Shown here in pieces: positions 1 through 7,410 of a stretch of DNA of 29,746 bases (positions within the stretch are counted from its first letter, which is position 1; every line of letters starts with the position of its first letter). This stretch comes from CALFMR01 sp035550595 (lineage in GTDB: Bacteria; Acidobacteriota; Vicinamibacteria; Vicinamibacterales; SCN-69-37). The notes under the pieces are model-generated. The model made no database searches, had not been told where the DNA came from, and saw only the letters and a program-made list of their open reading frames with translations. The stretch is from assembly GCA_035550595.1 (NCBI GenBank), contig DASZOV010000162.1:1-29746 (forward strand), read 5' to 3'. The position numbers and the translations under genes were made by a program.

Positions 1-79
1 CGAGCTCGGTACGGCTGAGATCGAGGACCGACAGATAGTCCTTGCTGAGGAGAGGCGCGACGAGGGCCGGTTGGCTCAT
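1..79 (-). CDS. argF: Ornithine carbamoyltransferase, N-terminal fragment cut by the window edge
   Basis: Reading leftwards from an ATG at 79-77, the first 26 residues are MSQPALVAPLLSKDYLSVLD followed by LSRTEL. This matches the usual N-terminus of aspartate/ornithine carbamoyltransferases, where a phrase like 'DxLSLxDLSxxEL' precedes the carbamoyl-phosphate-binding domain. The ATG overlaps the argJ stop codon as ATGA, so translation is probably coupled, and the position as last visible gene of an argB-argD-argA-argJ operon fits argF. The product would join carbamoyl phosphate to ornithine to give citrulline. The STRT phosphate loop and substrate-binding loop lie outside the window, so ornithine carbamoyltransferase cannot be separated from an N-acetylornithine form on this fragment. 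The presence of ArgJ, which makes free ornithine, favours the ordinary enzyme. Confidence 0.72.
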   Translation of the reverse strand, partial: MSQPALVAPLLSKDYLSVLDLSRTEL

Positions 80-1350
80 GTCCGATACTCCGCGTTGATG
101 CGCACGTACTCGGCGCTGAAATCGCAGGTCCACATCGTCGCCCGATGCGGACCGCCGGTGCCGAGGTCGACCGTGACGCTGAGGTCCGTGCCCGTCAGCA
201 CCGCGGCCGCGGCATCCGCACGATCGTCGTGGGGCACGCCGCGCTCGAACAGCACGACGTCGCCGACAGCCGCCGACGCGTGCGCGAGATTGAAGTCCGC
301 GCCGGACCGTCCAGCCGCGGCGATGAGGCGGCCCCAGTTCGGATCGCCGCCGTGAATCGCCGTCTTGACGAGCGGCGAGTTGGCAATCGCCCGCGCCGCG
401 AGCCAGGCGTCGGCGTGCGTGGCCGCGCCCATGATCTGAACGGTCACGAGCTTGGTGGCGCCCTCGCCGCCGCGCACGATCTCACGCGCGAGATGGCCCG
501 CCACCGCCCGCATCGGCGCAAGCAACCGCTCGTCGTCATCACGGGTGATGGCGACGCCGGATGCGCCCGACGCCATCGCGAACACGCAGTCGTTCGTCGA
601 GCACTCGCCGTCGACCGTGATCGCGTTGAACGTCTCGTCGACCACGCGCCGAAGCGCGCCCGCGAGCACCGCCGGCTCGACCGCGGCGTCGGTCGTGAGG
701 AAGCCGAGCATCGTGGCCATCCGCGGCTCGATCATTCCCGAACCCTTGGCCATGCCGCCGACCGTGACGGCTCCGCCCGGCGCGTCGCACGTGACGGCGT
801 ACGACTTCGGGAAGGGGTCGGTCGTCATGATCGCGAGCGCCGCGGCATCCGCGCCCGCGCGATCGAGCGCCCGCGAGGCGAGTTCGACGCCCGTGCGAAT
901 CTTCGCGCCATCGAGCGGCACGCCGATCACGCCCGTCGACGCGACGAGCACGTCACCTGGCGTGCAGTCCACCGCGGCCGCGGCATCCGCCGCCATGTCG
1001 CGCGCAGTCGCGAGACCGGCCTCACCCGTACACGCGTTGGCGCATCCGCTGTTCACGACGATGGCGCGCGCGCGTCCGCCGGACGCAGTCAGGTGTTCGC
1101 GCGAGACGATGACGGGCGCCGCGACGGCCTTGTTGGTCGTGAACACGGCAGCCGCCGGCACGACGCGGTCGGCGACGACGAGCGCGAGATCCAGCGGCGG
1201 GGGAGCGCCCGGGCGCGCGCGCTTGATGCCGCAGGCCACACCCGCCGCGCGGAACCCGGCCGGCGCCGTGACGCCGCCGGGAACGTGGCGCACCACCGCG
1301 CCCGGCTCAGGCGACGGCGACACGACGGCGTTCGACGGGGCTCGATCCAT
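76..1350 (-). CDS. argJ: Bifunctional glutamate N-acetyltransferase / amino-acid acetyltransferase ArgJ
   Basis: This 424-residue protein is full length for ArgJ. It moves the acetyl group from N-acetylornithine to glutamate and so recycles it in arginine synthesis. The family motifs are in order: VPGGVTAPAGFRAAGV near residue 23, VNSGCANACTG near 99, and KGSGMIEPRMATMLGF at 202-217. The Ala212-Thr213 bond in that last motif is where the precursor self-cleaves into alpha and beta chains, with Thr213 as nucleophile. The C-terminus SAEYVRINAEYRT is also typical. The ATG at 1350 overlaps the upstream acetyltransferase by 44 bp; GTG codons at residues 19-20 would remove the overlap and leave a start just before the conserved VPGGV, so the true start may be near 1296. 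The stop overlaps the argF start. The gene sits fourth in the arginine operon. Confidence 0.95.
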   Translation of the reverse strand: MDRAPSNAVVSPSPEPGAVVRHVPGGVTAPAGFRAAGVACGIKRARPGAPPPLDLALVVADRVVPAAAVFTTNKAVAAPVIVSREHLTASGGRARAIVVNSGCANACTGEAGLATARDMAADAAAAVDCTPGDVLVASTGVIGVPLDGAKIRTGVELASRALDRAGADAAALAIMTTDPFPKSYAVTCDAPGGAVTVGGMAKGSGMIEPRMATMLGFLTTDAAVEPAVLAGALRRVVDETFNAITVDGECSTNDCVFAMASGASGVAITRDDDERLLAPMRAVAGHLAREIVRGGEGATKLVTVQIMGAATHADAWLAARAIANSPLVKTAIHGGDPNWGRLIAAAGRSGADFNLAHASAAVGDVVLFERGVPHDDRADAAAAVLTGTDLSVTVDLGTGGPHRATMWTCDFSAEYVRINAEYRT

Positions 1351-1825
1351 AACGGGCGGCCTTCTTCAACGGCAGCACCATCGCGTGCTGCGAGCAATGC
1401 CGGAACAGGGAGCAGCCGACGCAGTCCTTCGCGATCTTCCCCGGCAGCCAGAGATGCGGCACGATCGAGAAGTTCTGCCGCACGAAGAACCGCGCGTCGT
1501 GCGTGAACGCGCACAACGTGTCGAAGCCGGCGGCTTCGGCGCGCCGACGCACTTCGCCGACGAGCCGCGCGGCCACGCCGACGCGGCGGAAATTGGACGA
1601 CACGACGAGCGACCGCACCTCGGCGACCGTCGTCGAGAGTGGCGCCAGCTCGGCGCACGCCTGGATCGCGCCGTCGGCCTCACAGACCACGAACTGCGCC
1701 ACGTGACGTTCGACATCCGTGAAGTCCCGCGGCAGCAGGTGACCTTCGGTCTGGTGCCGGCAGATCAGCGCATGGAGCGCGGCGGCATCAGCCGGCCGCC
1801 CGGTGCGAATCACGAAATCGTTCAC
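1307..1825 (-). CDS. argA: Short ArgA-type N-acetylglutamate synthase (GNAT family)
   Basis: This is a 172-residue GNAT acetyltransferase with no amino-acid-kinase domain. The acetyl-CoA pyrophosphate loop is visible as VSSNFRRVGVAARLVGEV (residues 75-92), preceded by a beta strand VAEVRSLVV. The region FFVRQNFSIVPHLWLPGKIA, followed by KDCVGC and FRHC (Cys135, Cys138, Cys144), resembles the C-terminal end of the short ArgA/Rv2747-type N-acetylglutamate synthases. The likely reaction is acetyl-CoA plus glutamate to N-acetylglutamate, which primes the cycle run by ArgJ. The ATG at 1825 overlaps the argD stop (ATGA), placing it in the operon between argD and argJ. The three cysteines could bind metal, but that is inference. 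A general GNAT role cannot be excluded, although the operon position makes ArgA much more likely. Confidence 0.82.
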   Translation of the reverse strand: MNDFVIRTGRPADAAALHALICRHQTEGHLLPRDFTDVERHVAQFVVCEADGAIQACAELAPLSTTVAEVRSLVVSSNFRRVGVAARLVGEVRRRAEAAGFDTLCAFTHDARFFVRQNFSIVPHLWLPGKIAKDCVGCSLFRHCSQHAMVLPLKKAARYGSSPVERRRVAVA

Positions 1826-3036
1826 GCTGCGCCTCCCGGAAACGCGGCATCGACGGCCGCATCGATCGTCGCCAAGGCTTCATCGACGTCCCGCTCGCTG
1901 ACGATGTACGGCGGCAGCAGACGGAGCACGGTGCCCGACGTGCGATTGACGAGCAGGCCGCGATCCATCGCGGCCTGAACGACGGGGCCGGCGTCGGCGC
2001 GGAACTCGACGCCGGCGAGCAGGCCCACGCCGCGCACGTCGACGACGACGTCGCGGCGGCGATCGGCCAGCTCGCGCAGACCGAGAAACAGATGATCGGA
2101 CGCGCGCTGCAGCGAGGCGACCTGCGCGTCGTTCATGACGTCGAGGAACGTCAACGCCGCGCGGCACGCCAGCAGATTGCCGCCGTACGTCGTGCCGTGA
2201 TCGCCCGGCGAGATCGCGGGTGCGACCTTGGCCGAGACCATCGCGGCGCCAATCGGCACGCCGCCACCCAGCGCCTTGCCGAGCGAGACGAGATCCGGCG
2301 CGAGACCCGCCGTCTGGCTGTGCAGAAAGCGGCCCGTGCGCCAGGAGCCGGACTGCACTTCGTCGGCGATGACGAGCGTGCCCGTCCGCTGGACCGCGCG
2401 CGCGATCGCGTCGACCACCGCGGGCGAGATCGGACGGACGCCGCCCTCGCCTTGAATCGGCTCGACGATGATGGCCGCCGTCTGGTCGTCGACGGCGGCG
2501 TCGAGCGTGGACGGATCGTCGGTCGACACGAAGGTCACGCCGGGCACGAGCGGCTGGAACGGCGCCCGATAGTGGTCGTCCCACGTCGTCGAGAGCGCGC
2601 CCATCGTGCGGCCGTGGAAGCTGTGCGTGAAGGCCACGAACTTCGTGCGGCCCTTCGCGCCCGCAGTGAACCAGTAGCGGCGCGCGAACTTCAAGCACGC
2701 CTCGACGGCTTCCGTGCCGCTGTTGCAGAAGAACGCGCGCTCGAGGCCCGTGAGCGACGAGAGCCGCGTGGCCAGCTCACCCTGCAGCGGATGGAAATAG
2801 AGGTTCGACACCTGCACGAGCGCCGCCGCCTGTTCCGCGATGGCGCGCGTCAGCGCCGGGTGCGCGTGGCCGAGCGAGGCGACGCCGATCCCCGAGACGA
2901 AGTCGAGGTACGCGCGGCCGTCCACGTCGAACAGGCGCACGCCTTCGCCGCGATCGAAGATCACGGGCAGCCGGCGATACGTCTGCAGGACGTGCGCCGA
3001 TTCGAGCGCCTTCACGTCAACGGATGCCGTCGTCAT
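1822..3036 (-). CDS. argD: Acetylornithine aminotransferase
   Basis: This is a 404-residue class III pyridoxal-phosphate aminotransferase, the usual length for ArgD. It converts N-acetylglutamate semialdehyde and glutamate to N-acetylornithine and 2-oxoglutarate. Visible motifs are NSGTEAVEACLKFARR (105-120, phosphate binding), HSFHGRTMGALS (138-149), VEPIQGEGGV (191-200), the cofactor-ring aspartate in ADEVQSG (Asp225), and SLGKALGGGVPIGA, where Lys254 should form the Schiff base. The ATG at 3036 follows argB by 57 bp on the same strand, and the stop overlaps the start of the short argA. The upstream sequence has GAGGAGACAGCA close to the start, which gives an acceptable ribosome-binding site. 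A related omega-amino-acid transaminase could look similar, but the operon decides for ArgD. Confidence 0.94.
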   Translation of the reverse strand: MTTASVDVKALESAHVLQTYRRLPVIFDRGEGVRLFDVDGRAYLDFVSGIGVASLGHAHPALTRAIAEQAAALVQVSNLYFHPLQGELATRLSSLTGLERAFFCNSGTEAVEACLKFARRYWFTAGAKGRTKFVAFTHSFHGRTMGALSTTWDDHYRAPFQPLVPGVTFVSTDDPSTLDAAVDDQTAAIIVEPIQGEGGVRPISPAVVDAIARAVQRTGTLVIADEVQSGSWRTGRFLHSQTAGLAPDLVSLGKALGGGVPIGAAMVSAKVAPAISPGDHGTTYGGNLLACRAALTFLDVMNDAQVASLQRASDHLFLGLRELADRRRDVVVDVRGVGLLAGVEFRADAGPVVQAAMDRGLLVNRTSGTVLRLLPPYIVSERDVDEALATIDAAVDAAFPGGAA

Positions 3037-3093
3037 TGCTGTCTCCTCGTCTCCTGTCGCCTGTGTCGCGGGGAAAATGCCGGTCGCGGCGCG

Positions 3094-3942
3094 TCAGACG
3101 CGCGCGGCGTCGGCCGCGGCGATGCGCGTGCCCGGCGCGGTTTCGACGCCATGCGTCGCGTCCAGCGCCCGACCGTCGATGATGCGGACGCTCGCGACGC
3201 CTGCTGCGAGCGCGGCGCGGCACGCTTCGAGCTTGGCAATCATGCCGAGCGTCGCCGTGCCGCTGGCAATCACCTCGTCGATGCCGCGGTCGTCGAGCAG
3301 GGCGATCGAGCGACCGTTGGCGTCGAGCACGCCGGCCGTGCCGCCCGCGATGGCGAGATCGCAATCGACGAGCGAGGCGGCCACGCGCGCGGCCATGACG
3401 TCGGCGTTCACGTTGAGCACCGACGGCGTGTCCTCGTCAGCGCTCGGCGCCGCGTCGAGGCCCAGGCTCGCGATGACCGGCACGTAGCCGTGCGCGGCGA
3501 GCAGCCGGACGAGGCCCGGATCGGCGTCGACGGGATCGCCGACGAAACCCAGATCGACGAGCGCGCCCGTGCTCGTGCGATGCGCGGCCGAGCGGCGCGC
3601 GCGGCCGAAGCCCGCATCCACGCCCGTCAGGCCGACGGCCCGGACGCCCGCGCCCACGAGCGAGGCGACGAGCGCCGTATTGGCCGATCCGCCGAGCACC
3701 GCGATGACCGTGTCGAGCGTGTCCTCGTCGGTGACGCGCAGGCCCTCGACCTTCTGCGGCTTGATGGCGCGCCGGCCCAGTTCGGCGTCAATCGCGCGCC
3801 CGCCGCCATGCACCATGACGAGCGGCCGGACGGCGACGACGGCCGAGGCAAGGGCGGCAATCCGGACGCGGTCGGCGGCGGTCTCGAGGAGCTCGCCGCC
3901 CAGCTTCAAGACGAGCGGACGGGTCACCGCCGCGCCGTCCAT
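3094..3942 (-). CDS. argB: Acetylglutamate kinase
   Basis: This amino-acid kinase phosphorylates N-acetylglutamate, the second step of arginine synthesis. Motifs in order are LVLKLGGELLE near the N-terminus, MVHGGGRAIDAELGRRAIKP, VEGLRVTDEDTLD (substrate-binding Arg), LNVNADVMAARVA, and GMIAKLEACRAAL (ATP-site Lys). An open frame continues up to 4032, but that ATG lies inside the -35 element of the promoter called here, so I chose the ATG at 3942, giving 282 residues. That is slightly short for the family. The N-terminal extension helix found in arginine-inhibited kinases appears to be missing, which suggests control by repression rather than feedback; this is inference. It is the first gene of the minus-strand operon, with ArgR-like operators directly upstream. 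Confidence 0.93.
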   Translation of the reverse strand: MDGAAVTRPLVLKLGGELLETAADRVRIAALASAVVAVRPLVMVHGGGRAIDAELGRRAIKPQKVEGLRVTDEDTLDTVIAVLGGSANTALVASLVGAGVRAVGLTGVDAGFGRARRSAAHRTSTGALVDLGFVGDPVDADPGLVRLLAAHGYVPVIASLGLDAAPSADEDTPSVLNVNADVMAARVAASLVDCDLAIAGGTAGVLDANGRSIALLDDRGIDEVIASGTATLGMIAKLEACRAALAAGVASVRIIDGRALDATHGVETAPGTRIAAADAARV

Positions 3943-3975
3943 GCGCCGGCGTCCCACGCCGCTGCCTGCTCCGCT

Positions 3976-3993
3976 GACGAATAAATATTCATC
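3976..3993. promoter_or_regulatory. ARG box 1, ArgR operator in the argB-argR control region
   Basis: The 18 bases GACGAATAAATATTCATC match the known ARG box pattern (wnTGAATwwwwATTCAnw) with one mismatch in the two conserved arms. The site is a striking A/T-rich palindrome in a G/C-rich region. It lies just downstream of the predicted argB -10 element, over the expected transcription start, which is where a repressor would block initiation. Binding of arginine-loaded ArgR, encoded 135 bp away, is inferred. Confidence 0.72.
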
Positions 3994-3995
3994 AG

Positions 3996-4013
3996 AAACA
4001 ATACGTATACATC
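3996..4013. promoter_or_regulatory. ARG box 2, weaker ArgR operator
   Basis: The 18 bases AAACAATACGTATACATC form a second A/T-rich palindrome centred on ATACGTAT. About seven of the ten conserved arm positions match the ARG box. It is separated from box 1 by 2 bp, close to the 2-3 bp spacing of paired ARG boxes that bind one ArgR hexamer. It covers the predicted argB -10. Confidence 0.5.
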
Positions 4014-4032
4014 CGGCCTCATTCAGGGTCAA
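4004..4032 (-). promoter_or_regulatory. Predicted sigma-70-type promoter of argB operon
   Basis: On the minus strand TTGACC (4032-4027) and TATACG (4009-4004) are separated by exactly 17 bp. The -35 matches the consensus at five of six bases and the -10 at four. Transcription would start near 3997, about 55 bases before the chosen argB ATG. The -10 lies inside ARG box 2. Confidence 0.55.
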
Positions 4033-4099
4033 GCGGAAAAGTGAGCGTGAGCCGCTGCCAGATGTGACAAAGTCGTTTCGTCTCGCTATGCACTGCCTG

Positions 4100-4105
4100 T
4101 ATAAT
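4100..4105 (+). promoter_or_regulatory. Perfect -10 hexamer upstream of argR
   Basis: TATAAT lies 22 bases before the argR ATG, in the only A/T-rich stretch of this area. No good -35 is seen at 16-18 bp spacing, so an activator or a relaxed -35 may be used. The transcript leader would be only about 15 nt, and I see no clear ribosome-binding site. Confidence 0.45.
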
Positions 4106-4127
4106 TTCTCGCGTTCGGTGAATACCT

Positions 4128-4646
4128 ATGAAGTCCTGGCGACAGTCCCAGATCCTCGACGTGATCGACAAGGAAGCCGTGGCGTCCCAGGAGGAGCTGC
4201 GGCACCGGCTGCTCGCGCGCGGCATCAACGCCACCCAGGCCACGATCTCGCGTGATTTGAAGGAGTTGGGCCTCGTCAAGCGCGCCGGCGACGGCGCCTA
4301 CGTGCGGCCCGGCGCCGACCGATCGAGTCCGCTCGTGCTCGATCAGCTCCGGCGATCGGTCGCTGCGCTCGTTCGCGGCTTCGAGCGCGTCGACCCGCTC
4401 ATCGTCGTGCGGACCGACCGCGGACAGGCGCAGGGACTGGCCGAGTGGCTCGACCGCGCGCAGCTTCCCGAAGTGGCCGGGACGATTGCCGGCGATGACA
4501 CGATCCTCCTCGTGTGCCGCGGTGGCGACGCGGCGGCGGCCGTCGAGTCGCGGCTCGAGGCCATGGTGAAAGGGCAGGGCAGGTCGTCGGCAACGACGAT
4601 GACGTCGACGCCCATGTCCGACTCACCGCACGGGCTGGCCGGCTGA
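4128..4646 (+). CDS. argR: Arginine repressor ArgR
   Basis: This is a 172-residue member of the ArgR/AhrC family. The N-terminal winged helix (about 1-65) includes VASQEELRHRLLARGINATQ then ATISRDLKELGLVK, the standard recognition region. The C-terminal domain contains the oligomerisation and arginine-binding sequence GTIAGDDTILLVCRG with the Asp-Asp pair that contacts bound arginine. The protein is some 15-20 residues longer than usual because of a Ser/Thr-rich tail after residue 150. It should bind the two ARG boxes between its own gene and argB and repress arginine synthesis when arginine is abundant. argG follows after 59 bp on the same strand, so argR-argG-argH may be one transcript. The sequence GGTGAATACCTATGAAGT over its start resembles half an ARG box and could allow autoregulation, but this is weak. 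Confidence 0.94.
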   Translation: MKSWRQSQILDVIDKEAVASQEELRHRLLARGINATQATISRDLKELGLVKRAGDGAYVRPGADRSSPLVLDQLRRSVAALVRGFERVDPLIVVRTDRGQAQGLAEWLDRAQLPEVAGTIAGDDTILLVCRGGDAAAAVESRLEAMVKGQGRSSATTMTSTPMSDSPHGLAG

Positions 4647-4705
4647 GTCACCAGTCGAAGAAGTCGTCGATCAATAAACTGAAGACTGAAAGGAACACAC
4701 GCGTC

Positions 4706-5845
4706 GTGGAGCGCATCGTCCTCGCGTATTCGGGCGGCTTGAAGGACTCGGTCGCCATTGGCTGGCTGGCCGAGCATCGGCGCGCCGAGGTCGTGACCGT
4801 CACGCTCGATCTCGGTCAGGCGCGCGGCGTGGATGACGTGCGGCAGCGCGCGCTCGCCATCGGCGCCGCGCGGGCGCACGTGGTCGATGCGCGCGAGGAG
4901 TTCGCGCGCGACTTCATCCTGCCCGCACTTCAGGCGGGAGCCATCTACGAAGGCCGGTATCCGCTGGCGACCGCGCTCGGTCGGCCGCTCATCGCGAAGC
5001 ACCTCGTCGCCATCGCGCGCATCGAAGGCGCCACGGCCATCGCGCACGGCGGCACCGACGAGGGCAACGATCGCGTGCGCATCGAGCTCGCGGCGCGCGC
5101 CTTCGCGCCCGACATCGCGATCATCGCGCCCGCGCTCGAGTGGCAGCTCACGCGCGCCGATCAAATCGCCTACGGCCGGCGTCACGGCATCCCCGTACCG
5201 GCGACCGCGGAAGGGCCGTATTCGACGGACGAAAATCTCTGGGGCCGATCGATTCAGCTCGGCGGTCTCGAAGACACGTGGCGCGAGCCGCCCGAGGACA
5301 TCTACGCGTTGACGCGATCGGCGAACGAGGCGCCGGATCTGGCGGCGTACGTCGACGTGGAATTCGATCACGGCGTGCCCGTCGAGGTGAGCGGCGTCAC
5401 GATGTCGCTTGTCGAGCTGATGGCGTCGATCGAGACGATTGCCGGTGCGCACGGCGTCGGCCGCATCGACATGGTCGAGAACCGCGTGGCGGGCGCGAAG
5501 TCACGCGAGATCTACGAGGCGCCGACCGCGGTCGCGCTGCACGCTGCGCACACCGAGCTGCAGAAACTCGTCACGCCGCGCGATCTCGAACGGCTCGCGT
5601 CCGACATGTCCGTGCGTTACGCCGACCTCGTCTACAACGGCCAGTGGTACACGCCGACGCGCGAGGCCATCGATGCGTTCGTCGGCAAGGTCCAGGAGCG
5701 GCTGACGGGCACGATCCGTCTCAAGCTCTTCAAGGGCGACTGCCGCGTCGTCGGCCGCCGGTCGCCGTTCGCCTTGTCCGATCGCGACCCGGCCTCGGCC
5801 GATGCGTCGCTGCCGCCTTCGGGCGAAGGATTCATCACGACATGA
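4706..5845 (+). CDS. argG: Argininosuccinate synthase, divergent form
   Basis: ArgG joins citrulline and aspartate with ATP to form argininosuccinate. This 379-residue protein starts at GTG 4706, directly before the first beta strand ERIVLAYSGG; the AAGGAA at 4689-4694 is a plausible, slightly distant ribosome-binding site. Family features include LAYSGGL (6-12), ALGRPLIAKHLVAIA (90-104), GPYSTDENLWGRSI (170-183) and SREIYEAPTAVALHAAHTEL. Two active-site motifs differ from the textbook form: the PP-loop reads SGGLKDS (9-15) rather than SGGLDTS, and the aspartate-binding loop reads AHGGTDEGND (113-122) rather than AHGCTGKGND. Thr117, Asn121 and Asp122, which should contact aspartate, are kept. 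The protein ends a little short of the usual 400 residues and overlaps argH by ATGA. Its place between argR and argH supports real ArgG function. Confidence 0.9.
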   Translation: MERIVLAYSGGLKDSVAIGWLAEHRRAEVVTVTLDLGQARGVDDVRQRALAIGAARAHVVDAREEFARDFILPALQAGAIYEGRYPLATALGRPLIAKHLVAIARIEGATAIAHGGTDEGNDRVRIELAARAFAPDIAIIAPALEWQLTRADQIAYGRRHGIPVPATAEGPYSTDENLWGRSIQLGGLEDTWREPPEDIYALTRSANEAPDLAAYVDVEFDHGVPVEVSGVTMSLVELMASIETIAGAHGVGRIDMVENRVAGAKSREIYEAPTAVALHAAHTELQKLVTPRDLERLASDMSVRYADLVYNGQWYTPTREAIDAFVGKVQERLTGTIRLKLFKGDCRVVGRRSPFALSDRDPASADASLPPSGEGFITT

Positions 5846-7236
5846 GCGCTCCCCTGTGGTCCGGCCGGTTCGCCGCGGCACCTGATGAAGAAGTCTTCGC
5901 CTACGGCAAGTCGCTGAGCGTCGATCGTCGCCTGTTCGACGATGACGTCGCGGGGAGTCGCGCGTGGGCGGAAGCGCTGGCGCGCGCGGGCGTGCTGTCG
6001 TCGGCCGACGCGTCGGCTATCGATGCCGGGTTGGCGGCCGTGCTCGACGCCGTGCACGCCGATCCGTCTCTGATCGCGAACGCCGACGACGAGGACGTGC
6101 ATTCGTTCGTCGAGCGCGAGCTCGTCGCGCGCATCGGCGACGCGGGCCGGCGGCTGCACACGGGACGCTCGCGCAACGAGCAGGTCTCGGTCGACTTCCG
6201 TCTGTACCTGAAGCGGCGGATTCCCGAGATCCAGCGGGCGCTCGTGTCGCTCGTCGACGCGTTCGTCCACCAGGCGGAGACGGCCGGCGACGCCGTCATG
6301 CCGTCCTACACGCACCTGCGGCGCGCGCAGCCGGTGCTCGTCGCGCACTTCTTTCTCTCGCACGCGGCCGCGATCCGGCGCGACGTCGATCGTCTCGACG
6401 TGGCGCGTCGCGAAGCGGACGTGCTGCCGCTCGGCTCGGGCGCGATCGCGGGCACGGCCTACGACATCGACACGGCGTTTCTCGCCGACCGCCTCGGCTT
6501 CTCGCGCGTCGTCGCGAACAGCATCGACGCGTCGGGCGATCGCGACTTCGTCGCGACGTTCCTCTACGCGTCGGCCGCGGCCATGGTGCATCTCAGCCGG
6601 TTGGCGGAGGACGTCATCATCCTGTCGACCGAGGAGTTCGGCTTCTTCGAGATTCACGACTCGGTCGCAACGGGATCGAGCCTGATGCCGCAGAAGAAGA
6701 ATCCCGATCCGCTCGAGCTCGTGCGCGGCAAGAGCGGCAAGGCGATTGGGATGCTGGCGGGATGGCTCGCGTCGATGAAAGGCCTGCCGTTCGGCTACAA
6801 CAAGGATCTACAGGAAGACAAAGCGCTCGCCTTCGAAGCCGAGGATCTCGTGATCGCATGTGCGCGGACGACGGCGACGGCCGTGCGGACGCTGACGCTG
6901 CGTCCGGAGACGACGCGGCAGGCAGCTTCGGGGTTGCTGCTCGCCACCGAAGTCGCCGACTATCTCGTCGGCCGCGGCCTGCCGTTCCGTACCGCGCACG
7001 AAGTGAGCGGACGCATCGCGCGAGACCTCTACGAGAGTGGCCGTGACTTCTCGTCGCTCTCGCTCGCCGACTGGCAGCGTTATCACGAGCTCTTCGACGA
7101 CGGCGTGTTCCGCGCGATCACGCCGGAAGCCGCAGTTGCCGCCCGCCGCACGCCGCAGTCCACCAACCCGCAGGCTGTCGCCGCCGCGCTCGCGGAGGTG
7201 CGGGAGTGGGTGGGGAAGAGCAACTTCGAACTTTGA
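5842..7236 (+). CDS. argH: Argininosuccinate lyase
   Basis: This 464-residue enzyme of the fumarase/aspartase superfamily splits argininosuccinate to arginine and fumarate, the last step of the pathway. The start LWSGRF at residues 5-10, GRSRNEQVSVDFRL (108-121), MPSYTHLRRAQPV (153-165, with catalytic His158) and the signature GSSLMPQKKNP (278-288, with the catalytic Ser on its mobile loop) are all intact. The ATG at 5842 overlaps the argG stop codon, indicating coupled translation. The last residues, SNFEL, and the stop codon are encoded by the left arm of a TTCGAA-type inverted repeat, so the repeat has formed the end of the gene. No sign of damage. Confidence 0.96.
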   Translation: MSAPLWSGRFAAAPDEEVFAYGKSLSVDRRLFDDDVAGSRAWAEALARAGVLSSADASAIDAGLAAVLDAVHADPSLIANADDEDVHSFVERELVARIGDAGRRLHTGRSRNEQVSVDFRLYLKRRIPEIQRALVSLVDAFVHQAETAGDAVMPSYTHLRRAQPVLVAHFFLSHAAAIRRDVDRLDVARREADVLPLGSGAIAGTAYDIDTAFLADRLGFSRVVANSIDASGDRDFVATFLYASAAAMVHLSRLAEDVIILSTEEFGFFEIHDSVATGSSLMPQKKNPDPLELVRGKSGKAIGMLAGWLASMKGLPFGYNKDLQEDKALAFEAEDLVIACARTTATAVRTLTLRPETTRQAASGLLLATEVADYLVGRGLPFRTAHEVSGRIARDLYESGRDFSSLSLADWQRYHELFDDGVFRAITPEAAVAARRTPQSTNPQAVAAALAEVREWVGKSNFEL

Positions 7237-7385
7237 ACTTCGAACTTCGAACTGGTTCCGGGTTCCCACCGGTCCTGATCCACGGCATTGGTCTTGGGAA
7301 CCCACTTCTGGAACTTTCAACCAGCGTGGCTGAAAGCTGAAAAAGACGCGCCGAAGGCGCCCCATTCGTTCGAAGTTCAAAGTTC
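7228..7385. repeat. Inverted TTCGAA-rich repeat element at the argH 3' end
   Basis: GAACTTTGAACTTCGAA at 7228-7244 is the exact reverse complement of TTCGAAGTTCAAAGTTC at 7369-7385, with about 124 bp between. Both arms continue outwards or inwards as further imperfect AACTTCG / CGAAGTT units. The left arm encodes the end of ArgH. The central part includes a terminator-like hairpin. The same core word appears at 13990-14029, 18547-18586 and 28664-28693. Confidence 0.8.
7340..7360 (-). terminator. Rho-independent terminator for the pseudo-HtrA/LuxR operon
   Basis: On the minus strand GCGCC-TTC-GGCGC (7360-7348) forms a tight 5-bp G/C hairpin, followed after three bases by TTTTT (7344-7340). 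It lies about 50 bp after the stop of the LuxR-like gene, the last of a minus-strand pair. The stem is short, so efficiency is uncertain. Confidence 0.55.
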
Positions 7386-7410
7386 GCAGTTCGAAGTTTG
7401 AAGTGCCCGT

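Noticed and set aside
145..1506. Long plus-strand open frames opposite argJ, argD and argB (for example 145-1506 and 2092-3984)
   Set aside because: They are antisense to well-conserved genes, are very Arg/Ala-rich with no domain, and arise from G/C-rich codon bias.
4117..4134. A third ARG box over the argR start codon
   Set aside because: Only one arm (TGAAT) matches well; the other arm has three of five bases. It is mentioned under argR but not listed as a site.
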